Below, in pieces: positions 38,857-50,410 of a stretch of 64,000 nucleotides of DNA. Under the pieces are notes generated by a model. It ran no database searches. It was not told where the DNA came from and worked only from the letters and a program-made list of their open reading frames with translations. The first letter of the stretch is position 1. The number at the start of each line of letters is the position of its first letter. The position numbers and the translations under genes are program-made. The stretch is from Struthidea cinerea (taxonomy: Eukaryota > Chordata > Aves > Passeriformes > Corcoracidae): NCBI GenBank assembly GCA_013397865.1, contig VZTI01005024.1:120619-184618 (forward strand), read 5' to 3'.

Positions 38857-38861
38857 AGCCT
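38857..38861 (+). repeat. Target-site duplication AGCCT, right copy
   Basis: Exact partner of 38263-38267 directly after the LTR. Confidence 0.9.
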
Positions 38862-39374
38862 TTACCACAAATCCTTGGTGCTGCTTGAAAGTTCTTTAAA
38901 GGGTAGTTATTAGTCATCAGCTTCATCTTTAAATCCATTTTCAGCATCTGCCTTGGAGATGCTCTTTGCCCTTCTGTGTTCTCTGAAGTAGCCAGGCAGA
39001 GCGTATGATCCTGCTCCTTACTGGTGAAGACTTCTCCTGGCTTCAGAAGTAAGTTCTGTCTGTATTCAGCAAGCAGCATCTAATATAAAAAATTTGTAAC
39101 TAATAAATAGAAAAAAGATTAAAAAGTGAAACTGTGGGATTTGATTGTCTAAAAAATTTGTTATTTGTTTTAATTTACAGGACTCTTCATGTGCCGACTC
39201 TGTATCTGTCAGCAAACATTCTCCTGTAAGCCACTGTCGCGTGCTGTCACTAGAGAGTCGCTGGACATAAGGCTGCTTGAGCAGTTTGAAAGAAAAGACA
39301 TGAGGCGACAACTGTTCTTTGTAAAGCTCAGTAAAACAGAGAAAGCCTTGAAGCAGAACCCTCTGTTTCTCAAG
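38862..39374 (-). other. Coding-like patch beside the LTR, unknown
   Basis: Two minus-strand open segments lie close together. The first runs from 39374 to about 39175 without a stop. It has balanced amino-acid composition and retained CpGs (for example at 39194, 39238, 39240, 39259, 39306) and ends at a donor-like 'tgtaaat'. The second starts with an ATG at 39079-39077 after an acceptor-like 'atattag' and stays open to the LTR. The phases of the two do not join cleanly across the roughly 95-bp AT-rich spacer: the simplest splice leaves an in-frame TAG. The first segment is also open on the plus strand in the codon-aligned frame (39174-39443), so the sense strand is uncertain. I do not recognise a family. 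It could be a decayed gene, a processed relic, or chance. Confidence 0.2.
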
Positions 39375-39443
39375 TTATTTTCCTCCATCAGCATCCGCAC
39401 AGTTTATCTCAAGCAGAGGTGTGTGTTGCTTCCAATTTTCTGA

Positions 39444-42244
39444 GACAAGCAGGTGTTACACATAGATGCTTAGAGGATGCGCACAAAGGAGAACATGCCC
39501 TGCCTGCCATAATGGACTTGAACTGATGAGAAAAGGACATCAAAATTCAACTTGCAGAGAAGAAGAAAAGCCAGTTCCAAACCCTGGAGCAATTATGTGA
39601 CTTCCTTCCAATTTATACTCACATCTTCTTATCAAAATTTATCTCTGCAAGGAATTACTGAAATAATACCTATGAGAATGAAGCTTTCAGAGGAATATCT
39701 CAGGTCAGTGAAGAAACAGTCAAACACAATGAATTATCATTCAAGTTAACTTCATGTTTTTACCTATGAATTTTGGGGGTCAGGGGTTTTAGCTAGTTTG
39801 GAAAAAATTGAAAAAAAAAACTTTATTTTTTTTTTTAATCAGCACACCTTGCATATTCCAAGGGGAATTATATTTGTTGGCCAATCCTATGAGGACTGCT
39901 GCAAGTGTGTCTCATAGTTGACTCCTTTAAAAAAAAAAAGGAGATAGCATGGAATTCATGATCAGGATTGATGTAATTTTGCACATTTTATTCTGATACT
40001 CCTTTTGTAATGATATTTCAAAAAGCATAATAAAAGTTTTCTTTTAATTATGACTTCTACGAGTTGATGTCTTTCTGTTAGGCCCAGCATAAGTAGAAAA
40101 AGCATAATGTCCCTTTCTTTCAGTAACTCAGAATTTTCGCTTAGCTGCTCTTTTTCGTGTTCTTCTTTCAACCTCTCCTAAGGTATCCCAACAGCAAAAT
40201 ATCTCTATTTAAAGCACAATGAATATCAAATAGCAGATAAAATTTAGCAAGCACAGGCTAAACCCTAATTAATCTATTGGGAAGGCATATGTATCATAGA
40301 GTTAATTAATTGTATAAGAAATACATGTGTGTTTATACATATGTGTGTGTGCAGCAAGAGAGAGAGAGAAATTTTGCATGTTGATCTGTTGGAAGGAAGA
40401 GATAGGAAAGAAGGAAGATTCAGAAGAATCTCTCAGCATTATAGGTAAACTCTTATCTTCAAACCTCTATCCTAGTGATAAAGCCTTATAGGGGAGAAAA
40501 TTTACAAGACAGAAATTTGCTTTGAAGCTTCTCACCAGAGTCTGAACAGCCATAATGAGACAAATTCAATCATAATAAGACAAAGTCAATCTCATTTGTG
40601 TTGTGTGACAGGATGGTTACATAGAGAAAACAGATGACCTTTTCCTGTGTTGAGGTGGGGTTTTCATCTCTGTTTGTTCTAGTACTGTTTGTCTGTACTA
40701 GTGTTAGAGAACCTAAGAGATGTACTTTTCATGATAATAAAAAAAAAAAGAAACAAACTACAAAATATAGACTTAATCCTTTTACAACTAACAAAACTCC
40801 TATTTTGCTGTCCTCCTCAGTAAATGTAATACAAAGTATCAGTGGTGAGAAAAACCTCTTACAGTACACTAGTATCCATAAAATTCAAGATGCTTAATTG
40901 AATGCTGTCCTCTAATAAAACAAACAGAAAAGAAAAAAAATTGCTGTGAACTTCTGCTTTTTCTACAAAGCCCCTTTTTAATCTGTTGTCTTTGTCTGAA
41001 ATTTGTGAAAGTTAAAAGTCACTAGGGTACAGATGTATTCTGAAGGAATATAAATACAGGAAAATATTGTCTTTGCAAACAAACCATTATGCTACGAAAA
41101 AAAACCAAGGAAAAAAGTAAGACATGCAAATCCTTATGAGTTTATGTTTATTATTTTATTTGGGGAATAGGAAACACTTCATGCTGAAAGCTCAGGATAA
41201 AAACCAAACTAATCTTTTAGATGTAAAAATGTTAGGAGAATATTTAAAGTGCTTAGAAGGTGGTGAATTTCCTCTTAATGGAGTTTACTTTAGAGATAAA
41301 TGCTAACTTTCTAAGAGTTACAATTACTGCAGCTGGGAAGACTGCAAATATACTTCAAAATTCATGGATTGATAAAGGAATTCCCAACCTGACAAGCTGC
41401 AGTTCTGCAAGGAGGCAGAGAATCACTTTTGTGCTGCTGAGGCTCGAAGCATGAAGGACCAGCCATGTAAAACAGTAGTTTGTTTTTCCACTGATAAGAA
41501 ATGCAAAAAGTCAATAGACAGGATAGCACAGCATATCACACTGGTACTGTGGAAGAAATAAAGCAGAGGTGAAAAAAGGTGGGGAGTGTGTAACAGAACA
41601 ACCAGAATAGAGATGTGAGTTTTGAGACTTAGTGAACAACAAATCAATAGCAACAGATGGACTCAGATGTGTCAGAAACATAAAATGTCAGTGAGGTCTA
41701 GGGTTGGTGTTCTTTCATATCTGTTGCTGAACCATATATTTTATCTCTATTTACTCAATCAATGTTTAGAATTAAATAAAAAACTCTAAATCTTTGGATT
41801 TAGCTTATGTTTGATTGATAGCTAAAAGTTTGGGTGACATTTTTAACCTAGTTGTTCTTTTTCTGTCCCCTCCATGTGTAGGACCTGATTGCAGTCTCAA
41901 AAGGCTAGAAAATTTGATGTGAATTAATTTAAAAGGAGACTAAGCCTGCTAGTGTCCTAGAAAAAAAAAGTATGTCCACATTTCTTTTTGTGGGTCTTGT
42001 CAGCCCAGCTAAGGCAGCACTTCCTTTGCTTCAACTGTGTGGTGTTTTACTCTTCCTGATGTATTTGGGAATTACAGCTGACTGAGTGTGCACTCAGCAA
42101 AGAGAGAGAGAGCTTCCATTCAGAAAAAACATTTGCTTCATGTTTTATTTGTCATCCTTAACTGATTACTGCATTATTTAGTGGAATGAAAGCACTGACA
42201 TAACATACATGCAATATGATGTTATTTCCTCAGTTTTGAGGAAA
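39444..42244. other. Mostly unique sequence, no gene recognised
   Basis: Positions 39530-39760 contain several short plus-strand frames with a lysine- and glutamate-rich, coiled-coil-like look in different phases, which could continue the decayed coding-like patch. The remainder is AT-rich with A-runs (40739-40750), a short TG/GA repeat stretch (40326-40370) and no recognisable gene. Confidence 0.45.
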
Positions 42245-42360
42245 AGGTTGGAGGGTTTTTTTTTGTTTTGGTTTTGGTTTTTGTGCTTTTTTTTGGGGCG
42301 GGGGAGGTGTTTGATTTTTTTGTTTGGTCTATTTTTGGTTTTTTAATATATTTGTTGTTT
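42245..42360 (+). repeat. G/T-rich low-complexity tract
   Basis: T-runs alternate with G-runs, including GGGGCGGGGGAGG at about 42295-42307. No named repeat is recognised. The tract lies about 50 bp upstream of a CR1 fragment. Confidence 0.85.
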
Positions 42361-42404
42361 GTTAAGCAGAAATCTTATTCTTAGCTGCAAGTTCAAATCA
42401 AGTG

Positions 42405-43043
42405 TACCCTGACTTGTATAAGGCAATTGACATGGCCCAGCACAACATCCTTGTCACTGAACTGGGCAGACATTGGTGAATGGACTCTTTGATGGATAAG
42501 GTATTGTCTGGATGGCTGTATACAACAAATTGTCAATGGCTCAGTGTCCATATGGATAACAGCAACAAGCAGTGTCCCTTAAGGGTCTGTGTTGGGACCA
42601 GAACTGTTCAGTATCTTTATTGACGACACAGAGTGGGATTGAGTGCACCCTCAGCAAGTTTGCGGATAATACCAAGCTGAGTGGTGCAGTCAACACACTG
42701 AAGAGAAGGGATGCATCCAGGGGGACCCTGATGGTGTTGAGGTGTGGGCCCATGTGAAGCTCATGAAGTTCAACAAGACCAAGTGCAAGGTCTTGCGCCT
42801 GAGTCGGGGTAATCCCCGGTATCAATACGGAGTGCATGAATAAATCGATCGAGGGCAGCCCTGTGGAGGGCTTGGTGCATGGGCAGTATGAGCTGGCAAA
42901 GTGCACTTGATGAAATGTGCAATGGACAGAAAGTCCATTGTATCCTGGGCTGCATCAAAAGAGGTGTGACCAGCAGGTCAAGGGAGAGGGTTCTGCCCCT
43001 CTCTCTGTTGTGAGACCCCATTAGAAGTACTGCATCCAGCACT
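42405..43043 (+). mobile_element. CR1 LINE internal fragment, truncated at both ends
   Basis: Starts at 'ctgacttgtataaggcaattgac' and runs through reverse transcriptase blocks to 'gtactgcatccagc' at about 43043. It lacks the last several hundred bases, including the 3' terminal repeat. Loss of the 3' end is unusual for a LINE and points to a later deletion or rearrangement. Several indels break ORF2. Confidence 0.9.
42572..42757 (+). pseudogene. CR1 reverse transcriptase fragment with altered catalytic box
   Basis: A 61-codon open frame inside the CR1 fragment. It encodes ECTLSKFADNTKLSGAV, where the catalytic FADD box has become FADN (bases 42659-42670, GAT to AAT at the second aspartate). 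This substitution alone would abolish metal binding by the polymerase. Shortly upstream, the VPQGS block has drifted (CPLRV in another phase). The copy is dead. Confidence 0.85.
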
Positions 43044-46000
43044 CATTTAAAATCAATGGATCTACAGAAAAACTGGGGGCTGGTGCTGCAGATCTGTTTC
43101 ATGTATTCCATGGAAAGGGAAAAAAAAAGATCCTAAATTTTACGCAGTAGAATGCACAGTGGTGTGATAGAGAGGTAGAGTTCCTCAGCCTGTTTTAAAG
43201 TAGCAGGTCAGTTCAATAAACCTTACTGTACTTCTTTGTGAATTTCTTGTATTTCAGTATGGTTTCATTTTTGTTTGCACAACAATAGTGCTGCTGCTGT
43301 GAAAGTTGTCTCAGGACATAGCGTGCTGCACTAGAAAGAAAAAGAGTATTGAAAGGAAACATTGCAGTGAGTGTTATATTCACGGAAGTTGTGACTGTTT
43401 TGTTTGTTTATTTGGGAAAATAGCTACACCTGACCTAATATACACATGAAATCTCCATCTTTTCAACACCCCATATATTTTATATGATTTCTGTATGTGT
43501 CCAGAATGTTGAATTAATGGAAAATGTTCTATAAAAGCATTATTAGTTGATGATAATAATAGTAAATATAAACATGGAAAAATTCTAAAGTGGAATAGGA
43601 TGCTAGAGAGGAAATGATTGAACCACAGGAAAGCAGACATTTAGTCACTGTACCTCTTTTTCTCTCTACTACTTGGATATTACTCTTTTATTATCTTCTT
43701 CTCCCTTCCCAATATGGTTATGCACAGACTTAATGTCTGCTTTTAAAAGTAATAAAAAAGCATATTAACCATCACACAGCTTTGTTTGGATTTTTTATCT
43801 CTTTTTTTTTAATTGGAAATTTTAAGTTAAAATTTTCCCAACAAATCAAAGCTGATACATTTAGACCAAATTTTTTTTTACCTTTTTCCAATGGAGAAAT
43901 TGAAGAAGTCCAATTTTAGCAATCACACAATTTAAATATAACTTAGACAAGAAGAAAATGTGACAATAATTAAAAGTATAAGTTTAAATACTTAGATAAA
44001 ATGTACTAGAAAGAACTAATTTGGTTGCAATTTCCCTGCAGAAAATCACTTTATGCATGTAATGTGTGAATGGAAAATCAATTTACTAATTGTACAACTT
44101 CAATTAACTTTCCTGTAAACATCTTTTCATATATACATCAGCTGTCTAAATAGTAGTTGAAGATGGGATTTTTTTTTTTTTTAACAGCTCTTTAATATTT
44201 TCTTGCTGGCTTCTGAGGAGTTAGAGAAAAACATAACTCGGGAATTGGGAAAAAGACTTGAGCTGGCAAGTGTGTATGTTTGCATTTAATTCTCTGCATG
44301 TGGGGAGCTCTGTTACACTGCAAATCCTGTTTAAGTGTAGAAAGCTAATCACAGTCCTGTATGTGTGAAGGAATTAGACCTTGTTTTCCCACTGAGGTTA
44401 AATTCTACATTTTTCTTTGCTAGCTAAGGTTTTATTAGCTTTGAAATATTTTAGATTAAGCTTTGCCTCAGGCATGTGGTAAGCAAGGTGATTTACCTTC
44501 CTTTATTTGTCATTGAAGCAGTGGAGGGAAGTAATGTATGATCTAGAAGTTATCTTGCTGCTTAATAGCTTGGCAAGGTTATGCAATATGTAAATTACCC
44601 AAAAGTAAACAAGTTTTTCCAAGCAGCTGCAATATATATATATATTTCTTCACTTTTTTCTTATTTACTTCCATTCAGGAATTCAAACCTCTAAAAGGTC
44701 TTTATTTCAAGGTCTACAATGATGCAAGAAAAATTATTCCCCTAGGTTAGCTGCAGCATCTCTGTTCAGAGGACCAGTTTCGGCTCTTCTCAGAACTTCT
44801 TTGGTCTTGAGAAGCCTCTTGAGTACCCTCTTTTCTGACTCTTTCATCCAGGATTTGGCTTTTAAAACAGAAATGAAATAACCTGTATCCAGTGATCATT
44901 TCTCAATCTCTTAACGATTTTCCTCAGACATAAATTCTGCCTATTAGAAAACAAACTTCTGTCTCCTGACACCTGATAAAAAGAGATTTGATTTTCCATT
45001 GCTTCTATGCAGTCAGAGTTTCAATGTGTTAACAAGACCGGGTGTCTGATGGTTTTGGTTTGTTTTTTGTTTTTTTCCTTTTAATGCAGGTAACCTAGAC
45101 TTTTTTAGGTGAAGTTCATGATAATGTAGTTTGACCTTGAGACATTAGGAAGGTTTCAGAGTCCTCCAATATTTTCCAAGTAAAGAAACTTAGATTTAGG
45201 GCACCTCCACCCTGTAAGATCAAGTGTAGAAAGTCTTCCTGTAAACATACAGGTTTGATGGGAGCTGTTGGATTACTTCCATGACTTTCCCACACAACAG
45301 CCTCTGCTCTTATTTCCTTCTGACATCTCAGACAAAGCATACTTAAAGTGGCAGCAAAATGATTCTCTAGTAATTTAAAAATAGACTCTATTCTATTGGA
45401 GAATCTTCCTTAGACTTATTCTATCATGAAATGCTTTATTTCTTTTTGTTGAAAAAGCTGTGCCTTGAGCTTGTTTAAGGAAAGTGCTCTCATGAAGGCA
45501 AGGCATGTGGCACAGGACATGTAGAAGACTCTAGAAACACTTGTATGAACAAACATTTTCAGGAAGAGAGTGCCATACCTCTGTGCTGCTCTGTAGCAAT
45601 TTGTGGGGAAATCTTTCAGTAAATAAAGACATTTTCTCAGGGTTCATTGAAGTCCCACAACCTAGAACTGATGAAATGCTGCATTAATTTCTGCAGTGTC
45701 AAAATGAACGGAAATGAAGTAGGGTTAAAAACCTACGGAAAAGTAACAATTTGACAAAGATGTGAATGCTAGTTTTTTTCAGCAGTGGGCTGGCACACTG
45801 CTTGGTGGATGGATGGCAAAGAAAAACCTTTTTTTGCATGGTGTTGGTTTGCTGCAAAGAGAGAAAAAGATCTTCAGGAGGAACAATGCAATTTCTGAAC
45901 ATTGTAAATAATGTGTGGCAAAAGTGAACTGGAAAGTGAATAGGTTGTCTTGCAGCCATGTTACAGGTACTAACAATTATTTTGTTACTAATCCCAGATT

Positions 46001-46429
46001 TCCCATAAATCTTTCCACTCTCTTATCCATATAAGCATCAAATCCGTTACTCACATTACATAAAATTAGCCTCAGCATGGAATCAACCTTGTTAATTTTA
46101 GCTTCTTATGCTTATGATTTTGACTCTTAAATAATATTAAGTGATCAAATTATAATGTACTGAATATTTCATGTGTCAGTGTATCCTCTGAGTCTGTCCT
46201 GGTGATACTTTAATTAAGAAATTACCATAAAGCATTAGTAGAATAGCCAAGATGTTGCTAGCAGTCCTTTAGAACCTTTAAAAGTCCCTGTCAGCTTGTG
46301 GGAGCACAGATACCGGATGAGCTTTCTTTTGCAGAAAGCTGGAAGGGTAACTACTAAATCTGATCAAAGCACTTTTTCTGGAAAATTTTATGAAATATCA
46401 TGTCTTTTTAGGCTGAAAGGTAAGTCAGG
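43044..46429. other. AT-rich unique sequence, no gene recognised
   Basis: Contains a T14 run (44169-44182) and a short (AT)n tract (44632-44645). No recognisable gene. Confidence 0.5.
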
Positions 46430-46739
46430 ATGTCCCTCATGCGCCCATGCTCCAAGAAGAGCCAGATGTGAGGTCAGACCAGGGACTTTGCTTGGGACTT
46501 TGCCCAGATGGGCCTTGGAACCCTTCAAGGACTGGAGCCTGCCACGCCTTGGGAACCTGTCTCTGCCTGCTCCCTTCCCTGCCTATCCTCATGGGGTAAG
46601 GTTTCAGCACCCAGCCTGAACCCCTCTCACTTCAGTTCATGACTGGTGTACCCTGCCCTGCCACACATAGCTCTGAAAAGCCTGTCTGCCTCTCTACATC
46701 CCATCCCAGTAGGCACTGGGGTGGCTGTGATGTCCCCCT
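46430..46739. other. GC-rich block next to CR1, origin uncertain
   Basis: Clearly richer in G+C than the surrounding kilobases and continuous with the CR1 fragment at 46740-47045. It may be a diverged 3' portion of that same CR1 copy on the minus strand, but I cannot align it with confidence. Two plus-strand open frames over it are likely products of high GC. Confidence 0.4.
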
Positions 46740-47045
46740 GAAGTTGTCTTTGCTCCAGGCTGGACAAGCCCCACTGCCTCAGGCTCTGGGACAGTGCTCA
46801 CAGGACACCCTCAAGCCCTGAGGGTTGTGGGGATGAACTCACTTCAGGATATTGGTGTCTTTCCTGTGCTGGAGGGCATTAAACTAGCCAGGGCATCCAG
46901 ATGTGGTCTGACAGGGGCTGGGCAGAGGTGACAAGCCCTGCCCTGAGCTCTTGGCAGCACTCCTGCTGACACAGCCCTGGATGACACTGGCCATCTTTGA
47001 TGCCGGGGTTCACTGCTGGCTCCTGCCCAGCTCCCAGGGCACCAG
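46740..47045 (-). mobile_element. CR1 LINE fragment
   Basis: On the plus strand the blocks 'ctccaggctggacaagcccc', 'ctcacaggacaccctcaag', 'tccagatgtggtctgacaggggctgggcagagg', 'tgatgccggggttcactgctggctcctg' and 'ctcccagggcacc' follow the reverse complement of CR1 ORF2 in order. They cover the region between the RT palm and the C-terminal signature. Several internal deletions are present and no frame survives. Confidence 0.8.
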
Positions 47046-50040
47046 TGTCAAAAGCATGACTGAAGTACATAAAAGACGTTCCTGGTGCTCTCTTTGTCCA
47101 CAAATGTAGTCATTTTAGCACATAAGGCAATCAGGTAAGATTTGCATTATTTATTCCTGGCAAATCCATCCAGACCATTCCCAATCATCTTGTCCTTCTT
47201 GTGTCAAATCAGTAGCTCTGCCAAACCAGAATAAGGTAGGAGAACAAAAAAAGCAAATTTTGGCTTTCATTACATGGTTAAATTTTGATTTAGAAAAGTG
47301 AGATGTAGCTGAAAGCTTTGTTCTATTGATGTGAAAGGAAGAATTTCTGCTGTGGATCAGGCAGCCCAAGGACTCAAACTGACAACTTTTTACAAAGTCT
47401 CCCCAAATGCTGAGGAGGACATTTTTTTCTGACAATGCTCTTTTTTCTGGAAAACAGTACCCTGCCAAATGCTGTTTTAACTAAAATGCTCAAAATGCCT
47501 CTGTTCCACTAAGAAGCAAAGATGATTCTGAAAACTCAGAAGTTTTCAGAAAAAACAATTTCTGGTCTTGGTTCAGTTCCTGTGAATGCTAAACGGATTT
47601 GGTATCATGGTACCTAGCAGAGGAAACTATGACACGAGGCAGCAGTCACATAAAGTAACATTGACTTGAAAGGAGCCTGGAGCAGCATTGATTATTAGAA
47701 ATAGATGTTCTTCTGTACATGTGCTTCAAATAGGTTCCTGCTGAAGACATCACAGATTCTTTAATATCTGCCTTAGCTGGGGGACAGTACACTTCATGCT
47801 GGTTTATATAGTCTTTCTTTTTGTTTAAACTGCAAGTTTCCCCAAAGAACTGAGGACCAGAAAGGCATTTGGCCAATGTATACTGAGGCTGTAGTAATGG
47901 GAAGAAAAATAAGGAAATGTGAAAAAAAAAAGTCCTGTCAAATATGTATTTTCAAGAGAGTGCATTAAAGAGTGATTTCAATTTAAAAACCCAAACACTT
48001 TTCACCAAAACCCCCAAACTAGACCACTTCATAATAGATCTAAAGAAATTATGAAGTGACTTTGGCTGCCTGAATTAAATAGCAAGACATAAAAAAGAAT
48101 AACTATATAGTGGTAGTTGACTCAGGAAAAAAGGCAGTGCTTGTCAACACAAACTATAAACATGAAAAGAATGCAAGTTTTATTGTCATTTAAGTTGTGT
48201 GGATCAGTGAAGCTCTTTGAAGACCTGCTGCATATTTCCTGGAAAAGGGTCAATGCTTGTTATTTGACATTTTTTAAAATGAAAAATACTAAGGAAATAA
48301 TTTCAGGGATTTCATATGGGAAAGTAATATGCACACCTGTGTAGATGCACACAAAAGGTTTGGGTGTTTTACTTACTGCTTGGACTGCATGCTTTAGAAA
48401 ATCTTGCACACTGACAATAAACTTTTACATAATGGATGTTCCCTAAATACTTTACCTTGATGGGATATGATGATATTTAAAAATGCCATTTAAAAGCAAT
48501 TTTTGGGATGTCCATCCATGAAGGATTTAAAACACTGCGTGAAAATCTCACACTTGAAAAGAGCAAATAAAATTACCTGAACTGCACGGTCTTATTACTT
48601 TTTGATATGTAAAATAGTTTTGCAAATTTATTTTGGCTGATTATCTCTGATTTTTCCTATTCTTGCAAGCACATTTTTATTATTATACATTTAATACTGT
48701 GAAACATTTTGTGGAATGTTACAAGAGTTTAACATTTCACAGTCTTTCTAAACACAAAACAAGTTAGATAAAGGGCCATTCTGCCTAGAATGAAATTGCT
48801 TAACAAATCTTTAGTGGCCTAAGTTTCAAAATGATGTGCTACAGATCAGTTGTCCACTTGACATGGTGCTGGTGGAAAAGGGACAGAATCATTCAGATCA
48901 GCTTGTCTGCCCTGCCCTATACACATGCATGCCTTAGTGAGAACAGTAGGAGATGCACAGTTAAATACATGTTAGAGTTCAGATTGCCAACAAATTGAGC
49001 TATAGAAGTGCAAATGAAGTGATTTAAAACATCAAATGATGTATTAAGAAATTGACCTGTACATGAAACCTGGTCTTTTATCTTTGCTGCTCTTTTTTGA
49101 AATGAGACCTTGTGTTGGATAAAAGCAATAGGGTGCTGTTAGACTCTTAATAGGCTTCCATCAATATCATTTGAGAAAAGCCAGTCTGTGCTAGCAAAGG
49201 AGATGACACAGGTAATTTCCCCTGTTTCCTTAAAAAAAATAATAAATCCAAAGGAAAAAAAAAACAAAGAAACAAACCCCCTATCCCTCTTTTGCACATT
49301 TTTGGAACACAGATTTTTCCTTTAGAACAGTTTTTGAAGTGTGTAAGGAATCTATATGGACTGTCTGGCAAGTTGTAGTCTCTTGTGTTTTAAATCCAGC
49401 TTTTCCCACAAAGGAGTATGCTAACAGTGCGAACACCTCCAGCTATACAGGTGTTCTGTAACAGATTTTTATCTGTAAAGAAATACACCTTGTGTTCAGC
49501 TGCCTTGCAAGATGGGAGACTCCACAGTGCTTCGTGACATGGGCTAGAGCTGAGAATTTAACATTGCTGTACAGGAAGAATTGGTAAGCCATGCTTACTT
49601 TATATATGTGCACAGCCAATTTCCTCTTCTTTCCCTGTTCTTTCATACCCCTGATTGGAAAATCAGATCAGTGTAGATTCATGAAGTCATGCAGGAGGCC
49701 GTGAAGACAATATCTGTCTGTTGCTCTGCTTGTTATACCTGAGTATATTGGAATATAATTCTCATGAAGAAAGAGCAAAAGCATCTCGATTACTTTCATC
49801 AGTCCTCAGAACACACTGTTACCTCAGTTTTCTTTTTAACATATGTTCATGCATGTGTATGATTTACTACATTGTGTATAAGCAATTGAAAATATTTGAT
49901 CTAACTTGCTGCTAGGAAATTATGTTTATTGGCGGGAGGGAGAAAAAGGGAAATGTGAAGGTGTTTTGGCTTGCCCTGCAGAGCCAAATGGAAACATTAG
50001 GAAGAGTCAGGAACAGTAACTGGCAGGAAACAACATACTT
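47046..50040. other. AT-rich unique sequence, no gene recognised
   Basis: An open minus frame of 105 codons at 47151-47468 has no recognisable domain and starts at TTG. Nothing else can be named. Confidence 0.5.
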
Positions 50041-50410
50041 AGAATCATTGATTCAAAGAACCATTAAGGTTGGAAAAGAACTCCAGGATCCTCAAGTTCA
50101 AGCTTTGACCAAACACCTCTAGGCCAATAAAACCTAAGTGAACTTTTCCAGGAATGGTGACTCCATCACCTCCCTGAGCAGCCTATTCCAAAGTTTAACA
50201 TCCCTTTCAGTGAAGAAATTCTTCCTGATGTTTAACCTGAACCTCCCCTGGCACAGCCTGAGTCTCTGCCCCCTTGTTCTGCCACTGGTTTCCCAGGAGA
50301 AGAGGCTGACCCCCAAAGCATTGCCTGTAACTGGCAAGGAATTAAACAGGTCCTGCTGCTCAGCCAGGACCAATGCTTGGCCCTGCCTTTCCTTGCATGT
50401 GTAAACAAGC
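50041..50410 (-). mobile_element. CR1 LINE 3' end with ORF2 C-terminus
   Basis: The plus strand begins with a degraded terminal repeat and 'accattaaggttggaaaaga'. It goes on with 'ggtgactccatcacctccctgagcagcctattcca', 'gtgaagaaattcttcctgatgtttaacctgaacctcccctgg' and 'gcccccttgttctgccactgg'. That is the reverse complement of the CR1 3' end and the C-terminal part of ORF2. It is about 300-370 bp with a fuzzy inner edge. Confidence 0.92.
50138..50350 (-). pseudogene. CR1 ORF2 C-terminal fragment
   Basis: Minus-strand frame inside the CR1 copy with the C-terminal signature of CR1 ORF2: GRTRGQRLRLCQGRFRLNI, then RKNFFTERDVKLWNRLLREV, then MESPFLEKF. The upstream part of ORF2 is missing because of truncation. 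This is the same part of the protein as 17372-17596 but better preserved (it keeps the WNRL motif). Confidence 0.88.

Noticed and set aside
47151..47468. Minus-strand frame of 105 codons next to a CR1 fragment
   Set aside because: Starts at TTG, does not resemble CR1 ORF2 and has no domain.
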